Assembly (NCBI GenBank): GCA_002293525.1
Contig: DBDJ01000029.1
Coordinates: forward strand, 1-45,090
Direction of reading: 5' to 3'
DNA: 45,090 bases
Source: Lachnospiraceae bacterium UBA935
GTDB taxonomy: Bacteria > Bacillota > Clostridia > Lachnospirales > Lachnospiraceae
Each line of letters starts with the position of its first letter. The first letter of the stretch is position 1. Shown here in pieces: positions 14,736-22,157 of this stretch. The position numbers and the translations under genes are program-made. The notes beneath the pieces were generated by a model. The model had not been told where the DNA came from. It saw only the letters and a list, made by a program, of their open reading frames with translations, and did not search any database.

Positions 14736-17380
14736 TCATTTTCTTTAATTAACTGTTTGAGAACTGCTGCGGCTTCCTTAAGGGCGCTGTCAATTCCGGC
14801 CGGGTCTTTTCCTCCGGCCTGCGCCATGGCCGGGCGTCCGCCGCCGCCGCCGCCGACCAGTCCGGCTATGCCTTTGATCAGGTTTCCGGCATGGGCTCCT
14901 GATTTCACGGCTTCTTCTGTAGCCATAGCTGTCATGTTTACTTTCCCGTCTTTATCGGAAATGAGCAGGATTACCCCTTCGCCTATTTTATTTTTCAGCT
15001 GGTCGCCCAGATCCATCAGGCCGTTCATATCCACGCCCGACAGTTTTACTGCCAGCAATTTAACGCCGTTTATCACCTGTACCTGATCGGTCACGTCACC
15101 CAGGGCTTCCTTGGCCGCTTTACTTTTCAGTGACTCGTTTTCGCTCTGCAGCTGTTTGATCTCGCCGGTCAGGCTTTCTATTTTTTCTTTCAGGGCCGCG
15201 GGAGTCGTCTTGGCGGCTTTGGCTGCGGCTGCCAGGGTCTGTTCGACTTCCTCGTAATAGCGGAACACCCCGTTTCCGGTAATTGCCTCAATACGGCGTA
15301 CCCCGGCGGCGACACCGCTCTCGGACAGAATCTTAAAGACGGAAATCTCACCGGTATTACGGACATGCGTACCGCCGCAGAGCTCTGTCGAAAAGTCGCC
15401 CATTCTGACGACCCGGACAGTTTCTCCGTATTTTTCTCCGAACAGGGCCATGGCTCCGGATTTCTTAGCCTCTTCTATCGTCATCAGATCCGTAATGACG
15501 TTCAGTGCGGCGGCAATCTTGCTGTTTACGATAGCTTCCACCGCTTTTAGTTCCTCGGCCGTCATCGCGGCGAAATGACTGAAGTCAAAACGCAGCCTTT
15601 CATTGTCTACCGCGGAACCGGCCTGCTCCACGTGCGTGCCCAGGACGGAACGCAGCGCTTTTTGCAATAAGTGCGTGGCACTGTGATTCTTACAGGTGTC
15701 CGCCCGGTAATCCGCCGCCACCTGCAAGGTGGCTTTATCGCCCAGACGCAGCATTCCTCTGATTACTGTACCGATATGGCCGACTTTGTCACCTGTCAGC
15801 TTGACCGTTTCCTGCACGGCAAACTCGCCGTCATCGGTGCGGATGAGGCCGCGGTCGCCGTTCTGTCCGCCCATAGTCGCATAAAAGGGTGTCGCATCCA
15901 CAATCACCGTCCCGCGTTCGCCGTCAGACAGAGCCTGGACGACTTCGGTTTCGGTTGTCAGGGCGGTAACTGCCGCTTCCCCCGTCAGGCTGCTAAAACC
16001 GGTAAATTCCGTCTTGAGCGCCGGATCCAACGTCTCGTAAACCGTCGCGTCGGCACCCATATAATTCGTGCCTTTTCGGGCTTTCCGGGCTTTTTCTTTC
16101 TGTTCTTTCATCAGGGCATGAAAGCCCTCCATATCAACGGCAGTACCTTTTTCTTCCATGATCTCGACAGTCAGGTCTATGGGAAAACCGTATGTATCGT
16201 AAAGCTTAAAGGCTTCCGCTCCAGCTAACTGCTTAACACCGGCCTGCTTCATGGTATTTTCCATCTCGGACAGGATATGCAGGCCCTGGTCAATGGTATT
16301 GTTGAATTTGTTTTCTTCTTGGGTCAGGACGTTGAAGATGAAGTCCTTCTTTTCTTCCAGCTCCGGATAGCCTTCTTTGCTGCCTTCTATGACCGTGCTG
16401 CTGAGCGCGGCCAAGAAAATCCCGGGAATGCCCAGAAGCCTGCCATGGCGGGCAGCACGGCGGATGATGCGGCGCAGCACATAGCCCCGGCCTTCATTGG
16501 CGGGCATGATTCCGTCGGATATCATAAAGGAAGCCGAGCGGATATGGTCGGTAACGATACGGATGGACACGTCCAAACGGTATTCCTTCCCATAGCTTTG
16601 GCCGGAGATCTCGCATACCTTGTCCTTCAGGGCCTGGATGGTATCAATGTCAAAGATCGACTCCACGTCCTGAACCGCCGTAGCCAGACGCTCCAGTCCC
16701 ATGCCGGTGTCAATATTCTTCTGCTCCAGCTCGCTGTAATGGCCTTTCCCGTCCCCGGTAAACTGGGTGAAGACATTGTTCCATATCTCGATATAGCGGT
16801 CGCAGTCGCAGCCCACAGTGCAGTCCGGCTTGCCGCAGCCGTATTTTTCGCCGCGGTCATAATACACTTCGGAACAAGGCCCGCAGGGACCTGAGCCGTG
16901 TTCCCAGAAATTATCCTCCTTGCCGAAACGGAAGATCCGTTCTGCGGCAATGCCGATCTCTTGATTCCAGATCTCAAAAGCCTCGTCATCCTCCAGATAA
17001 ACCGAAGGATAAAGGCGATCTGCTGAAAGTCCCACTACTTCCGTCAGGAATTCCCAGGTCCAGGCCAGTGATTCTTTCTTGAAATAATCACCGAAAGAAA
17101 AATTGCCCAGCATCTCGAAAAATGTGCCGTGCCGTGCTGTCTTACCGATATTGTCGATATCTCCGGTGCGGATGCATTTCTGACAGGTGGCCGCTCTTTT
17201 ATTCGGCGGGATGACCTGACCGGTAAAATAGGGCTTTAAAGGCGCCATCCCGGAGTTGATCAGCAGCAGGCTGTTATCATTGTGCGGAACCAGGGAAAAG
17301 CTTTTCATCACCAGATGGCCTTTGCTCTCAAAAAAATCAAGAAACATTTTCCGCAGTTCATTGACACTATACTTTTTCAT
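14732..17380 (-). CDS. alaS: Alanyl-tRNA synthetase
   Basis: 882 residues, full length. The class II catalytic domain is at the N-terminus (NELRKMFLDFFESKGHL, INSGMAPLKPYFTG, the AATCQKCIRTGDIDN stretch). The editing domain shows the zinc-binding HSATHLLQ and CGGTH motifs, and the C-terminal domain is the Gly-rich C-Ala segment (LVGGGGGGRP). It charges tRNA(Ala) and clears mischarged Ser/Gly in the cytoplasm. Two ATGs lie 6 nt apart; the second is chosen because GGGAGG is 10 nt upstream of it but only 4 nt from the first (17386). Only 12 bp separate it from the acetyltransferase gene upstream, whose stop lies next to the alaS ribosome site. No T-box leader is present in front of it. Confidence 0.97.
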   Translation of the reverse strand: MKKYSVNELRKMFLDFFESKGHLVMKSFSLVPHNDNSLLLINSGMAPLKPYFTGQVIPPNKRAATCQKCIRTGDIDNIGKTARHGTFFEMLGNFSFGDYFKKESLAWTWEFLTEVVGLSADRLYPSVYLEDDEAFEIWNQEIGIAAERIFRFGKEDNFWEHGSGPCGPCSEVYYDRGEKYGCGKPDCTVGCDCDRYIEIWNNVFTQFTGDGKGHYSELEQKNIDTGMGLERLATAVQDVESIFDIDTIQALKDKVCEISGQSYGKEYRLDVSIRIVTDHIRSASFMISDGIMPANEGRGYVLRRIIRRAARHGRLLGIPGIFLAALSSTVIEGSKEGYPELEEKKDFIFNVLTQEENKFNNTIDQGLHILSEMENTMKQAGVKQLAGAEAFKLYDTYGFPIDLTVEIMEEKGTAVDMEGFHALMKEQKEKARKARKGTNYMGADATVYETLDPALKTEFTGFSSLTGEAAVTALTTETEVVQALSDGERGTVIVDATPFYATMGGQNGDRGLIRTDDGEFAVQETVKLTGDKVGHIGTVIRGMLRLGDKATLQVAADYRADTCKNHSATHLLQKALRSVLGTHVEQAGSAVDNERLRFDFSHFAAMTAEELKAVEAIVNSKIAAALNVITDLMTIEEAKKSGAMALFGEKYGETVRVVRMGDFSTELCGGTHVRNTGEISVFKILSESGVAAGVRRIEAITGNGVFRYYEEVEQTLAAAAKAAKTTPAALKEKIESLTGEIKQLQSENESLKSKAAKEALGDVTDQVQVINGVKLLAVKLSGVDMNGLMDLGDQLKNKIGEGVILLISDKDGKVNMTAMATEEAVKSGAHAGNLIKGIAGLVGGGGGGRPAMAQAGGKDPAGIDSALKEAAAVLKQLIKEND

Positions 17381-17398
17381 TATCATTAGCCCTCCCGA

Positions 17399-18286
17399 TT
17401 ATGAAGATTGCGAATATTTCTCAAAGAATAACTCTGTATTATAAAAACATTCCGCATGTTCCCTTAGTTTTTCTTCGTCCCAGTCCCACCATTTTATATG
17501 CTCTAAAATCTCAATTTGGCTTTCAGTAAACCGATAGTTTATAATCTTGGCCGGAACCCCGGCAACAATCGCATAAGGCGGTACATCATGGAGAACAACG
17601 GCACCTGCGCCGATTACCGCGCCGTCGCCGATTTGCTTCACCTTACTCGCATTGATAAAGCTGTTGGCGCCTATCCATACATCATTCCCAATCTTGACCC
17701 TATTCCATTTGACGCAAGTCTCTGAGTAACGTTCATATAGCTTACGCTTCTCTGCGGAATCAATAAAGGACAATATCCCCATTGATAAGTGCTTCATACT
17801 ATGGTCACCATTTATTTGCGACGTACCGTTGATAGAAACAAAAGACCCGATTGATTCAACAAAATCATCTAATTTGATTTGCACTCCCAAAGTATGCTGC
17901 CACGTTTGATAGCCATAAGAATATCGTCCTATACGTATATTATCCCATAGAACATCATAATTTAAGGCTTCTTTCTTCCAACAATAATAATCAATCTTTT
18001 CTACATATCCAAATTCCTTTAGCTCTTTTTCTATTTCCTCATAATGTATTGACGCTATGATTATATAAAAGGAAGATGGCGATAATATCGTTTTAGGCTT
18101 AACTGGCTTATTGAAAAATGATTGTTTCTGTGGGTAATCATTGGATACCGAAAAAGAAAAATCAATATTAGAATTCTTTAATTCCGTTGCTACTTTTGTA
18201 GCCACAGCACCATTCCCCCAGATAACAAGTTCCCTGTCAAATTGGTCATTAACGAAATCCAAATGAAATCTCAAACGTTGCTTCAT
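17399..18286 (-). CDS. Hexapeptide-repeat acetyltransferase (CatB/xenobiotic or sugar O-acetyltransferase type)
   Basis: 295 residues in two parts. Residues 1-100 resemble the sugar O-acyltransferase N-domain that begins with a nucleotide-fold loop (ELVIWGNGAVATKVATEL). Residues about 115-285 form a left-handed beta helix with hexapeptide phrases (VKIGNDVWIGANSFI, IGDGAVIGAGAVV, YAIVAGVPAKII) as in CatB-like acetyltransferases; the catalytic histidine is probably in INGDHSMKHLS. The protein would acetylate a sugar or small molecule with acetyl-CoA. The DNA is distinctly more AT-rich than alaS next to it, suggesting acquisition from elsewhere. It has AGGAG 6 nt before the ATG and lies between a lipoprotein gene and alaS, perhaps in the same transcript. 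Confidence 0.8.
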   Translation of the reverse strand: MKQRLRFHLDFVNDQFDRELVIWGNGAVATKVATELKNSNIDFSFSVSNDYPQKQSFFNKPVKPKTILSPSSFYIIIASIHYEEIEKELKEFGYVEKIDYYCWKKEALNYDVLWDNIRIGRYSYGYQTWQHTLGVQIKLDDFVESIGSFVSINGTSQINGDHSMKHLSMGILSFIDSAEKRKLYERYSETCVKWNRVKIGNDVWIGANSFINASKVKQIGDGAVIGAGAVVLHDVPPYAIVAGVPAKIINYRFTESQIEILEHIKWWDWDEEKLREHAECFYNTELFFEKYSQSS

Positions 18287-18313
18287 ATTTACTCCTGATA
18301 AAAATAGTTTTAC

Positions 18314-18946
18314 TTATTCAAATACAATATATGACAATGCCTCGGTCGGCCCTTCTGCCCTGGCGGTATTATTGTCCGTGTCGGCAGCAATGCCGCTGCT
18401 TACGTATAAGATTCGGCCAAAGGTCTCAAAGGAAACCGGGGAAATATTCATGGTTTCATCAGTTATCAGAATATAGGTCTTATCGGCATTCGGTATCTGC
18501 ATTCCATTAATTGTATTGGCCATATCCTGAACATCAAAAAGGGTCCGATCCAGATCCGCGCCCATTTCCGCCGCCTCAGAGACCTTTCCCATAAAAAAAA
18601 CCGAACCCATATAATCCGCATAATAATCGCTATCGGAAAAAGTCATCACGACATTGATAATGCCTTCCTCAGACTTCACTTCTTCGAGCATGATACTGTC
18701 TGCACCTTCTATCTCATTGAAAGCCGCGATTTCCTCCGCAATCATGTTCTCCAGCTCGCTTAACTGATAATAGGCTTCTTCAAAACTGTCCGTCATAACT
18801 GCGGTCACACTGCCGTCCTTATGCACGGAAATCCATGTCTCTTCCCTCAGGCCTGCCTCCGGAGCTTCACGGCGGCTACATCCGTTCAGGCTCAATAACG
18901 CTGTTGTGGCCAATATTACTATGATTATACTTTTTTTCTTACACAT
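18314..18946 (-). CDS. Uncharacterised lipoprotein
   Basis: 210 residues with a lysine-rich start, hydrophobic core and lipobox LNGC (Cys23), so it is lipid-anchored outside the membrane. The mature part is acidic. I do not recognise a named domain; the pattern ETWISVHKDGSVTAVMTDSFEEAYY and later ADKTYILITDETMNISPVS recurs in small Clostridia lipoproteins of unknown role that I know only from memory. It has its own consensus promoter at 19026-19054 and is followed 27 bp later by the acetyltransferase gene. The ribosome site AGAGGG is 6 nt from the ATG. Confidence 0.75.
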   Translation of the reverse strand: MCKKKSIIIVILATTALLSLNGCSRREAPEAGLREETWISVHKDGSVTAVMTDSFEEAYYQLSELENMIAEEIAAFNEIEGADSIMLEEVKSEEGIINVVMTFSDSDYYADYMGSVFFMGKVSEAAEMGADLDRTLFDVQDMANTINGMQIPNADKTYILITDETMNISPVSFETFGRILYVSSGIAADTDNNTARAEGPTEALSYIVFE

Positions 18947-19025
18947 ACCGACCCTCTCTCCCGCTATTTCTGTTCGCTCCGATTATCTGCAAACAATAAC
19001 CTTCCGCTCCCATGATATTCAATCT

Positions 19026-19054
19026 ATTATATATGACTGAGAAAGGTTTTTCAA
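19026..19054 (-). promoter_or_regulatory. Promoter of the lipoprotein-acetyltransferase-alaS unit
   Basis: Minus strand: TTGAAA (19049-19054), exactly 17 bp, consensus TATAAT (19026-19031). The nearest promoter in front of alaS that I can find; the 229 bp from 18947 to 19175 contain nothing else that stands out. Confidence 0.75.
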
Positions 19055-19175
19055 CTACAATATTTCATGATATCCAACAGTGATATCTAACAGATATTTC
19101 ATTCAAAGAATATTGAAAAGAGGAACATAGGCTCGAATGTATGCAGTATTACAGATGCGCAAAATTGATTTAACC

Positions 19176-19823
19176 CTACAATGTTTCCAATAATTCCAGG
19201 CTCTTAAACGTTCTGTCTATATATGTCTTCCTGTAGATATCGGATATTTCCCTTAATTGCGACAATACACTCGGTGAAACCGTAAAGGAATACAGTTTTT
19301 CTATTCCCGAACCGACGATAAACCCCATCGTATATCTGGTTGCTTCCTCCCAGGATCTTTCTTCGGGAAGTCCCGGATATTCCCCGTTAAGAGCCAGCGC
19401 CTTGATTTCAAATATGTATCTGATCAGCTGGTTTTCCAGAGCCGGATGGATCAGTGCTTTTAAAGACTGGTAAAGCAGGTTGAGCATCATTTTCTCGTCG
19501 TTATTCTCTCTGGTATAATAATCCATGACTTCCAAGAAATACATCCCATAAAACGCCGCTTGGTAATTCTCCCGCAGCCCTTCAAAATAATTGCGTATCG
19601 ATGCTTCCGTTACCGTATAGGAATTACGTCCCACAAAAAGGTTAAACTGGCCAAAACAAAAGGGATTGGTAGCCGCCAGCAGCCTGCTTCCCTGCCTTCT
19701 CGCCCCTTTGGCGAAGGCGGCTATCTTCCCTCTTTCTCCGGTCAGTATGACGACCCTCCGGTCATATTCCCCGATAGGCTCCGTCTTTAATATCATCCCG
19801 GTAACGCTCACTGTTTCCTGCAT
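19176..19823 (-). CDS. recO: DNA repair protein RecO
   Basis: 215 residues: an OB-fold N-domain (VTGMILKTEPIGEYDRRVVILTGERGKIAAFAKGARR) and a helical C-domain (TNPFCFGQFNLFVGRN, MYFLEVMDYYTRENND). RecO loads RecA in the RecFOR pathway. It is shorter than the usual 240-250 residues and lacks the Cys4 zinc-finger motif found in many RecO proteins; the shortened form is plausible but the missing zinc site is notable. It lies downstream of era, the common Bacillota order, and its start overlaps the yqzL-like gene by 62 bp. Confidence 0.93.
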   Translation of the reverse strand: MQETVSVTGMILKTEPIGEYDRRVVILTGERGKIAAFAKGARRQGSRLLAATNPFCFGQFNLFVGRNSYTVTEASIRNYFEGLRENYQAAFYGMYFLEVMDYYTRENNDEKMMLNLLYQSLKALIHPALENQLIRYIFEIKALALNGEYPGLPEERSWEEATRYTMGFIVGSGIEKLYSFTVSPSVLSQLREISDIYRKTYIDRTFKSLELLETL

Positions 19824-19923
19824 AAGGCTCAGCTCCCTTTGGGGTTTCCGTCTGTTTATAATCCAAATAGTCCCGGATACTTCCCGAATTCATAAAATGA
19901 TCCCAGCTTTTTATTTCGTCCAT
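19762..19923 (-). CDS. YqzL-like small protein
   Basis: 53 residues, MDEIKSWDHFMNSGSIRDYL at the start. The pattern W-x2-F-x3-G-x-I-x2-YL-x-Y fits the YqzL family, whose genes commonly lie between era and recO in Bacillota. A G-rich ribosome site (GGGGG) sits 7 nt upstream. The frame continues 62 bp into recO in another reading frame, so either the C-terminus is longer than usual or translation is coupled to recO. Function of the family is unknown. The start and order support it; its homology rests on a short motif. Confidence 0.65.
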   Translation of the reverse strand: MDEIKSWDHFMNSGSIRDYLDYKQTETPKGAEPYAGNSERYRDDIKDGAYRGI

Positions 19924-20044
19924 GCCTTTTCCCCCGTACTATTGTTTAATTGATCACGATAGCGATATTCTGCTGCTATCTATTATTAGGGTTGGCATTT
20001 TAAAATTATATATTCCTGTCGGGACTCCTTTTTGGACGCTCTCG

Positions 20045-20959
20045 TTATTTTTTTTGATCCGCGGTATCCAGACCGAAATTCCTGATCAGATAGTCGCTGT
20101 CGCGCCAGTCTTTTTTTACTTTTACCCACAACTGGAGGTTGACCTTGCTTTCCAGCATTTTTTCGATTTCCCATCTGGCGTTAGTGCCGATTTTTTTCAG
20201 CTTTTCGCCGTTTTTCCCGATGATAATGCCTTTATGGGAGTCTTTTTCACAGATGATCGTGGCTTCGATATCCACGATGCGCCCCCGCCAGTGCATTTTT
20301 TCGATGGTCACGGCGATTCCGTGAGGTATCTCCTCTTCCAGGCAATGCAAAGCTTTTTCGCGGATCAGTTCTGCGGTGATCTGGCGCTGGGGCTGGTCTG
20401 TGACGGTATCCTCATCAAAAAAGGCCGGCCCGTAAGGCAGGTATCGGAAAATACAGGAAAGCAGGGTGTCTGTGTTATCTTTTTTTAATGCCGATACGGG
20501 GACAACCTCAGAAAAATCCAGCTCTTTCCGATAAATATCAATAAACTTAAACAGCTCTGTTTTATTGACGGTGTCAATTTTATTGATGACCAGAATGACC
20601 GGAAGCCTGGTATTTCGCAAAAGTTCTATAATATTGCGTTCGCCGGCTCCGATGTAATTGCTCGGTTCAACCAGCCAAAGGATCACGTCTACTTCCTTAA
20701 GGCTCTGCGTGGCCGACTTGACCATGTGCTCGCCTAATTTGTTTTTGGCCCGGTGAATGCCCGGCGTGTCGATGAATACGATCTGCCCTTCGGTGCCGGA
20801 ATATACTGTCCTGATCTTGTTTCTGGTCGTCTGCGGCTTGTTGGAGGTAATGGCAATCTTCTGGCCGATCAGGCAGTTCATCAAAGTGGACTTACCCACG
20901 TTGGGCCGCCCGATCAGTGACACAAAGCCTGATTTATACTGGGTTTTTTCCATATCCAT
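20045..20959 (-). CDS. era: GTPase Era
   Basis: 304 residues, normal length. G1 GRPNVGKST (residues 17-25), G3 DTPGIH, G4 NKID and G5-like VSALK are all present, followed by a C-terminal KH domain with GKNGEKLKKIGTNAR. Era binds 16S rRNA and helps 30S maturation at the membrane. The best Shine-Dalgarno (AAGGAG) is about 17 nt before the first ATG, too far for comfort; the in-frame ATG two codons later is further still, and an in-frame ATT lies 11 nt from it. So the true start may be unusual or weak. It follows the DUF4349 gene by 43 bp and precedes yqzL and recO. Confidence 0.95.
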   Translation of the reverse strand: MDMEKTQYKSGFVSLIGRPNVGKSTLMNCLIGQKIAITSNKPQTTRNKIRTVYSGTEGQIVFIDTPGIHRAKNKLGEHMVKSATQSLKEVDVILWLVEPSNYIGAGERNIIELLRNTRLPVILVINKIDTVNKTELFKFIDIYRKELDFSEVVPVSALKKDNTDTLLSCIFRYLPYGPAFFDEDTVTDQPQRQITAELIREKALHCLEEEIPHGIAVTIEKMHWRGRIVDIEATIICEKDSHKGIIIGKNGEKLKKIGTNARWEIEKMLESKVNLQLWVKVKKDWRDSDYLIRNFGLDTADQKK

Positions 20960-21002
20960 ATGAATTTATCTTGTCGCTCCTTCCCGTTTCTTCACTGTTG
21001 TC

Positions 21003-22082
21003 CTAAAAGCTATCGGAGCCGCCGTCATTCTGGTGGCCGGAGCCGTTGTTCTGGTGGCCGGAGCCGTTGTTCTGGTGGCTGGGGCGGCTGATGTTCTGGC
21101 TTTTCCGGCGTTCCGATTTCCGGATGCTCAGTTTGACAATTAGCAGGATCACTGCCACAAAAACTGCGATCACAAAAAGATAAGGAAACGCTACAATGAG
21201 GAAAATCATCAGGTTCTTGAAAAACAAGCCCAGATTGCTCCAGCTGTTGGCAAAGCCGGTGCTGATTTTCTCCCATGTGGTCTGATCCTGTACCGGTGTC
21301 AGCTGCCAGACCTCAGTGATATTCAGGGTAATGGTACTGTAATCGATCAGGTTATCAAAAGTACGCAGCTGGGATTCCATGCTTTCGATCTGGTAGCGGA
21401 CTTCCGACAGCCGGTTTTCAATGACGATGATGTCCTCAATATTGTCTGCTTGTTCCAATAAAATGATCAGACGTTCCTGTTCTGTCTGCAGGACTTTTTT
21501 GTGGCTTTCCATGTCTACATACTGCAAGGTCACGTCCTGCACTGTTTCATTGCGGTTCAGGACATTGGAAACTTCCGCCACGTTACTGACAAACTGGTCG
21601 TAATTGTCTTCGGGAATGCGGATAGTCATCATGGCATAGCGGCTGCTCTGGCTGCCTTCATAATACCTTGATTGATTGCTGGTATTGAATCTTTCCATGT
21701 ACCCGCCGAGTGCCGCGACCTGCTCTTCTACTGTGGCGATCAAGGCATCGAATTCTTCGGTCTCCACCGTCAGATCGGCACGGCGGATCAGTTTGCGGGC
21801 CGACAGGTCATTCACGGCGGCGGCTTCGTCACCGAGGCTCTGGGCCGCAGCCGGGGCTTCACCGGCGGTCACTTCCGTCTTGACGATGTCCATGTCCATG
21901 GGCTGTTCTACGGTGATCTCATCGATTACGACTCCTTTCATATCGTCGCTGCTGTAGCCTTCTGCGGCCCCCGCATACTTGTCTACTATATTGACCGATG
22001 CATCGCCGCCGGAAGTGCCACATGATGTCAGCATCAGGCTCGCTAACACCAGAACATACCATAATTTCATTATCTTTTTCAT
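21003..22082 (-). CDS. DUF4349 family membrane-anchored lipoprotein
   Basis: 359 residues from MKKIMKLW, which has AGGAGG 8 nt upstream. Lipobox LTSC at Cys21. The DUF4349 core (about residues 95-280) shows RKLIRRADLTVETEEFDAL, YVDMESHKKVLQTEQERLI and a coiled coil (RLSEVRYQIESMESQLR). A membrane helix (about 300-325) comes next, then a Lys/Arg-rich cytoplasmic tail ending in three imperfect HQNNGSG repeats. The protein thus has a lipid anchor outside and a C-terminal helix in the membrane. The function of DUF4349 is unknown. It is second in the M16C peptidase - DUF4349 - era - yqzL - recO series. Confidence 0.85.
   Translation of the reverse strand: MKKIMKLWYVLVLASLMLTSCGTSGGDASVNIVDKYAGAAEGYSSDDMKGVVIDEITVEQPMDMDIVKTEVTAGEAPAAAQSLGDEAAAVNDLSARKLIRRADLTVETEEFDALIATVEEQVAALGGYMERFNTSNQSRYYEGSQSSRYAMMTIRIPEDNYDQFVSNVAEVSNVLNRNETVQDVTLQYVDMESHKKVLQTEQERLIILLEQADNIEDIIVIENRLSEVRYQIESMESQLRTFDNLIDYSTITLNITEVWQLTPVQDQTTWEKISTGFANSWSNLGLFFKNLMIFLIVAFPYLFVIAVFVAVILLIVKLSIRKSERRKSQNISRPSHQNNGSGHQNNGSGHQNDGGSDSF
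21028..21090 (-). repeat. 21-bp tandem repeat, three copies, in the DUF4349 gene
   Basis: Two identical 21-bp units and a third diverged one encode the C-terminal HQNNGSG repeats, just before the stop codon. Length variation among strains would be expected. Confidence 0.7.
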
Positions 22083-22157
22083 AAACTCTCCTCCTTGCAA
22101 TCATCTCCTGTGAGGGGGCGGGCTATCATGAGCCGTCATCTGCTCCGCCACAGTGCG

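Noticed and set aside
16277..16894. Long plus-strand frames across alaS
   Set aside because: Antisense to conserved alaS domains; no start signals.
17387..17398. Possible T-box leader before alaS
   Set aside because: Only 12 bp separate alaS from the gene upstream; no room for a T-box, and none is seen at 18947-19175.
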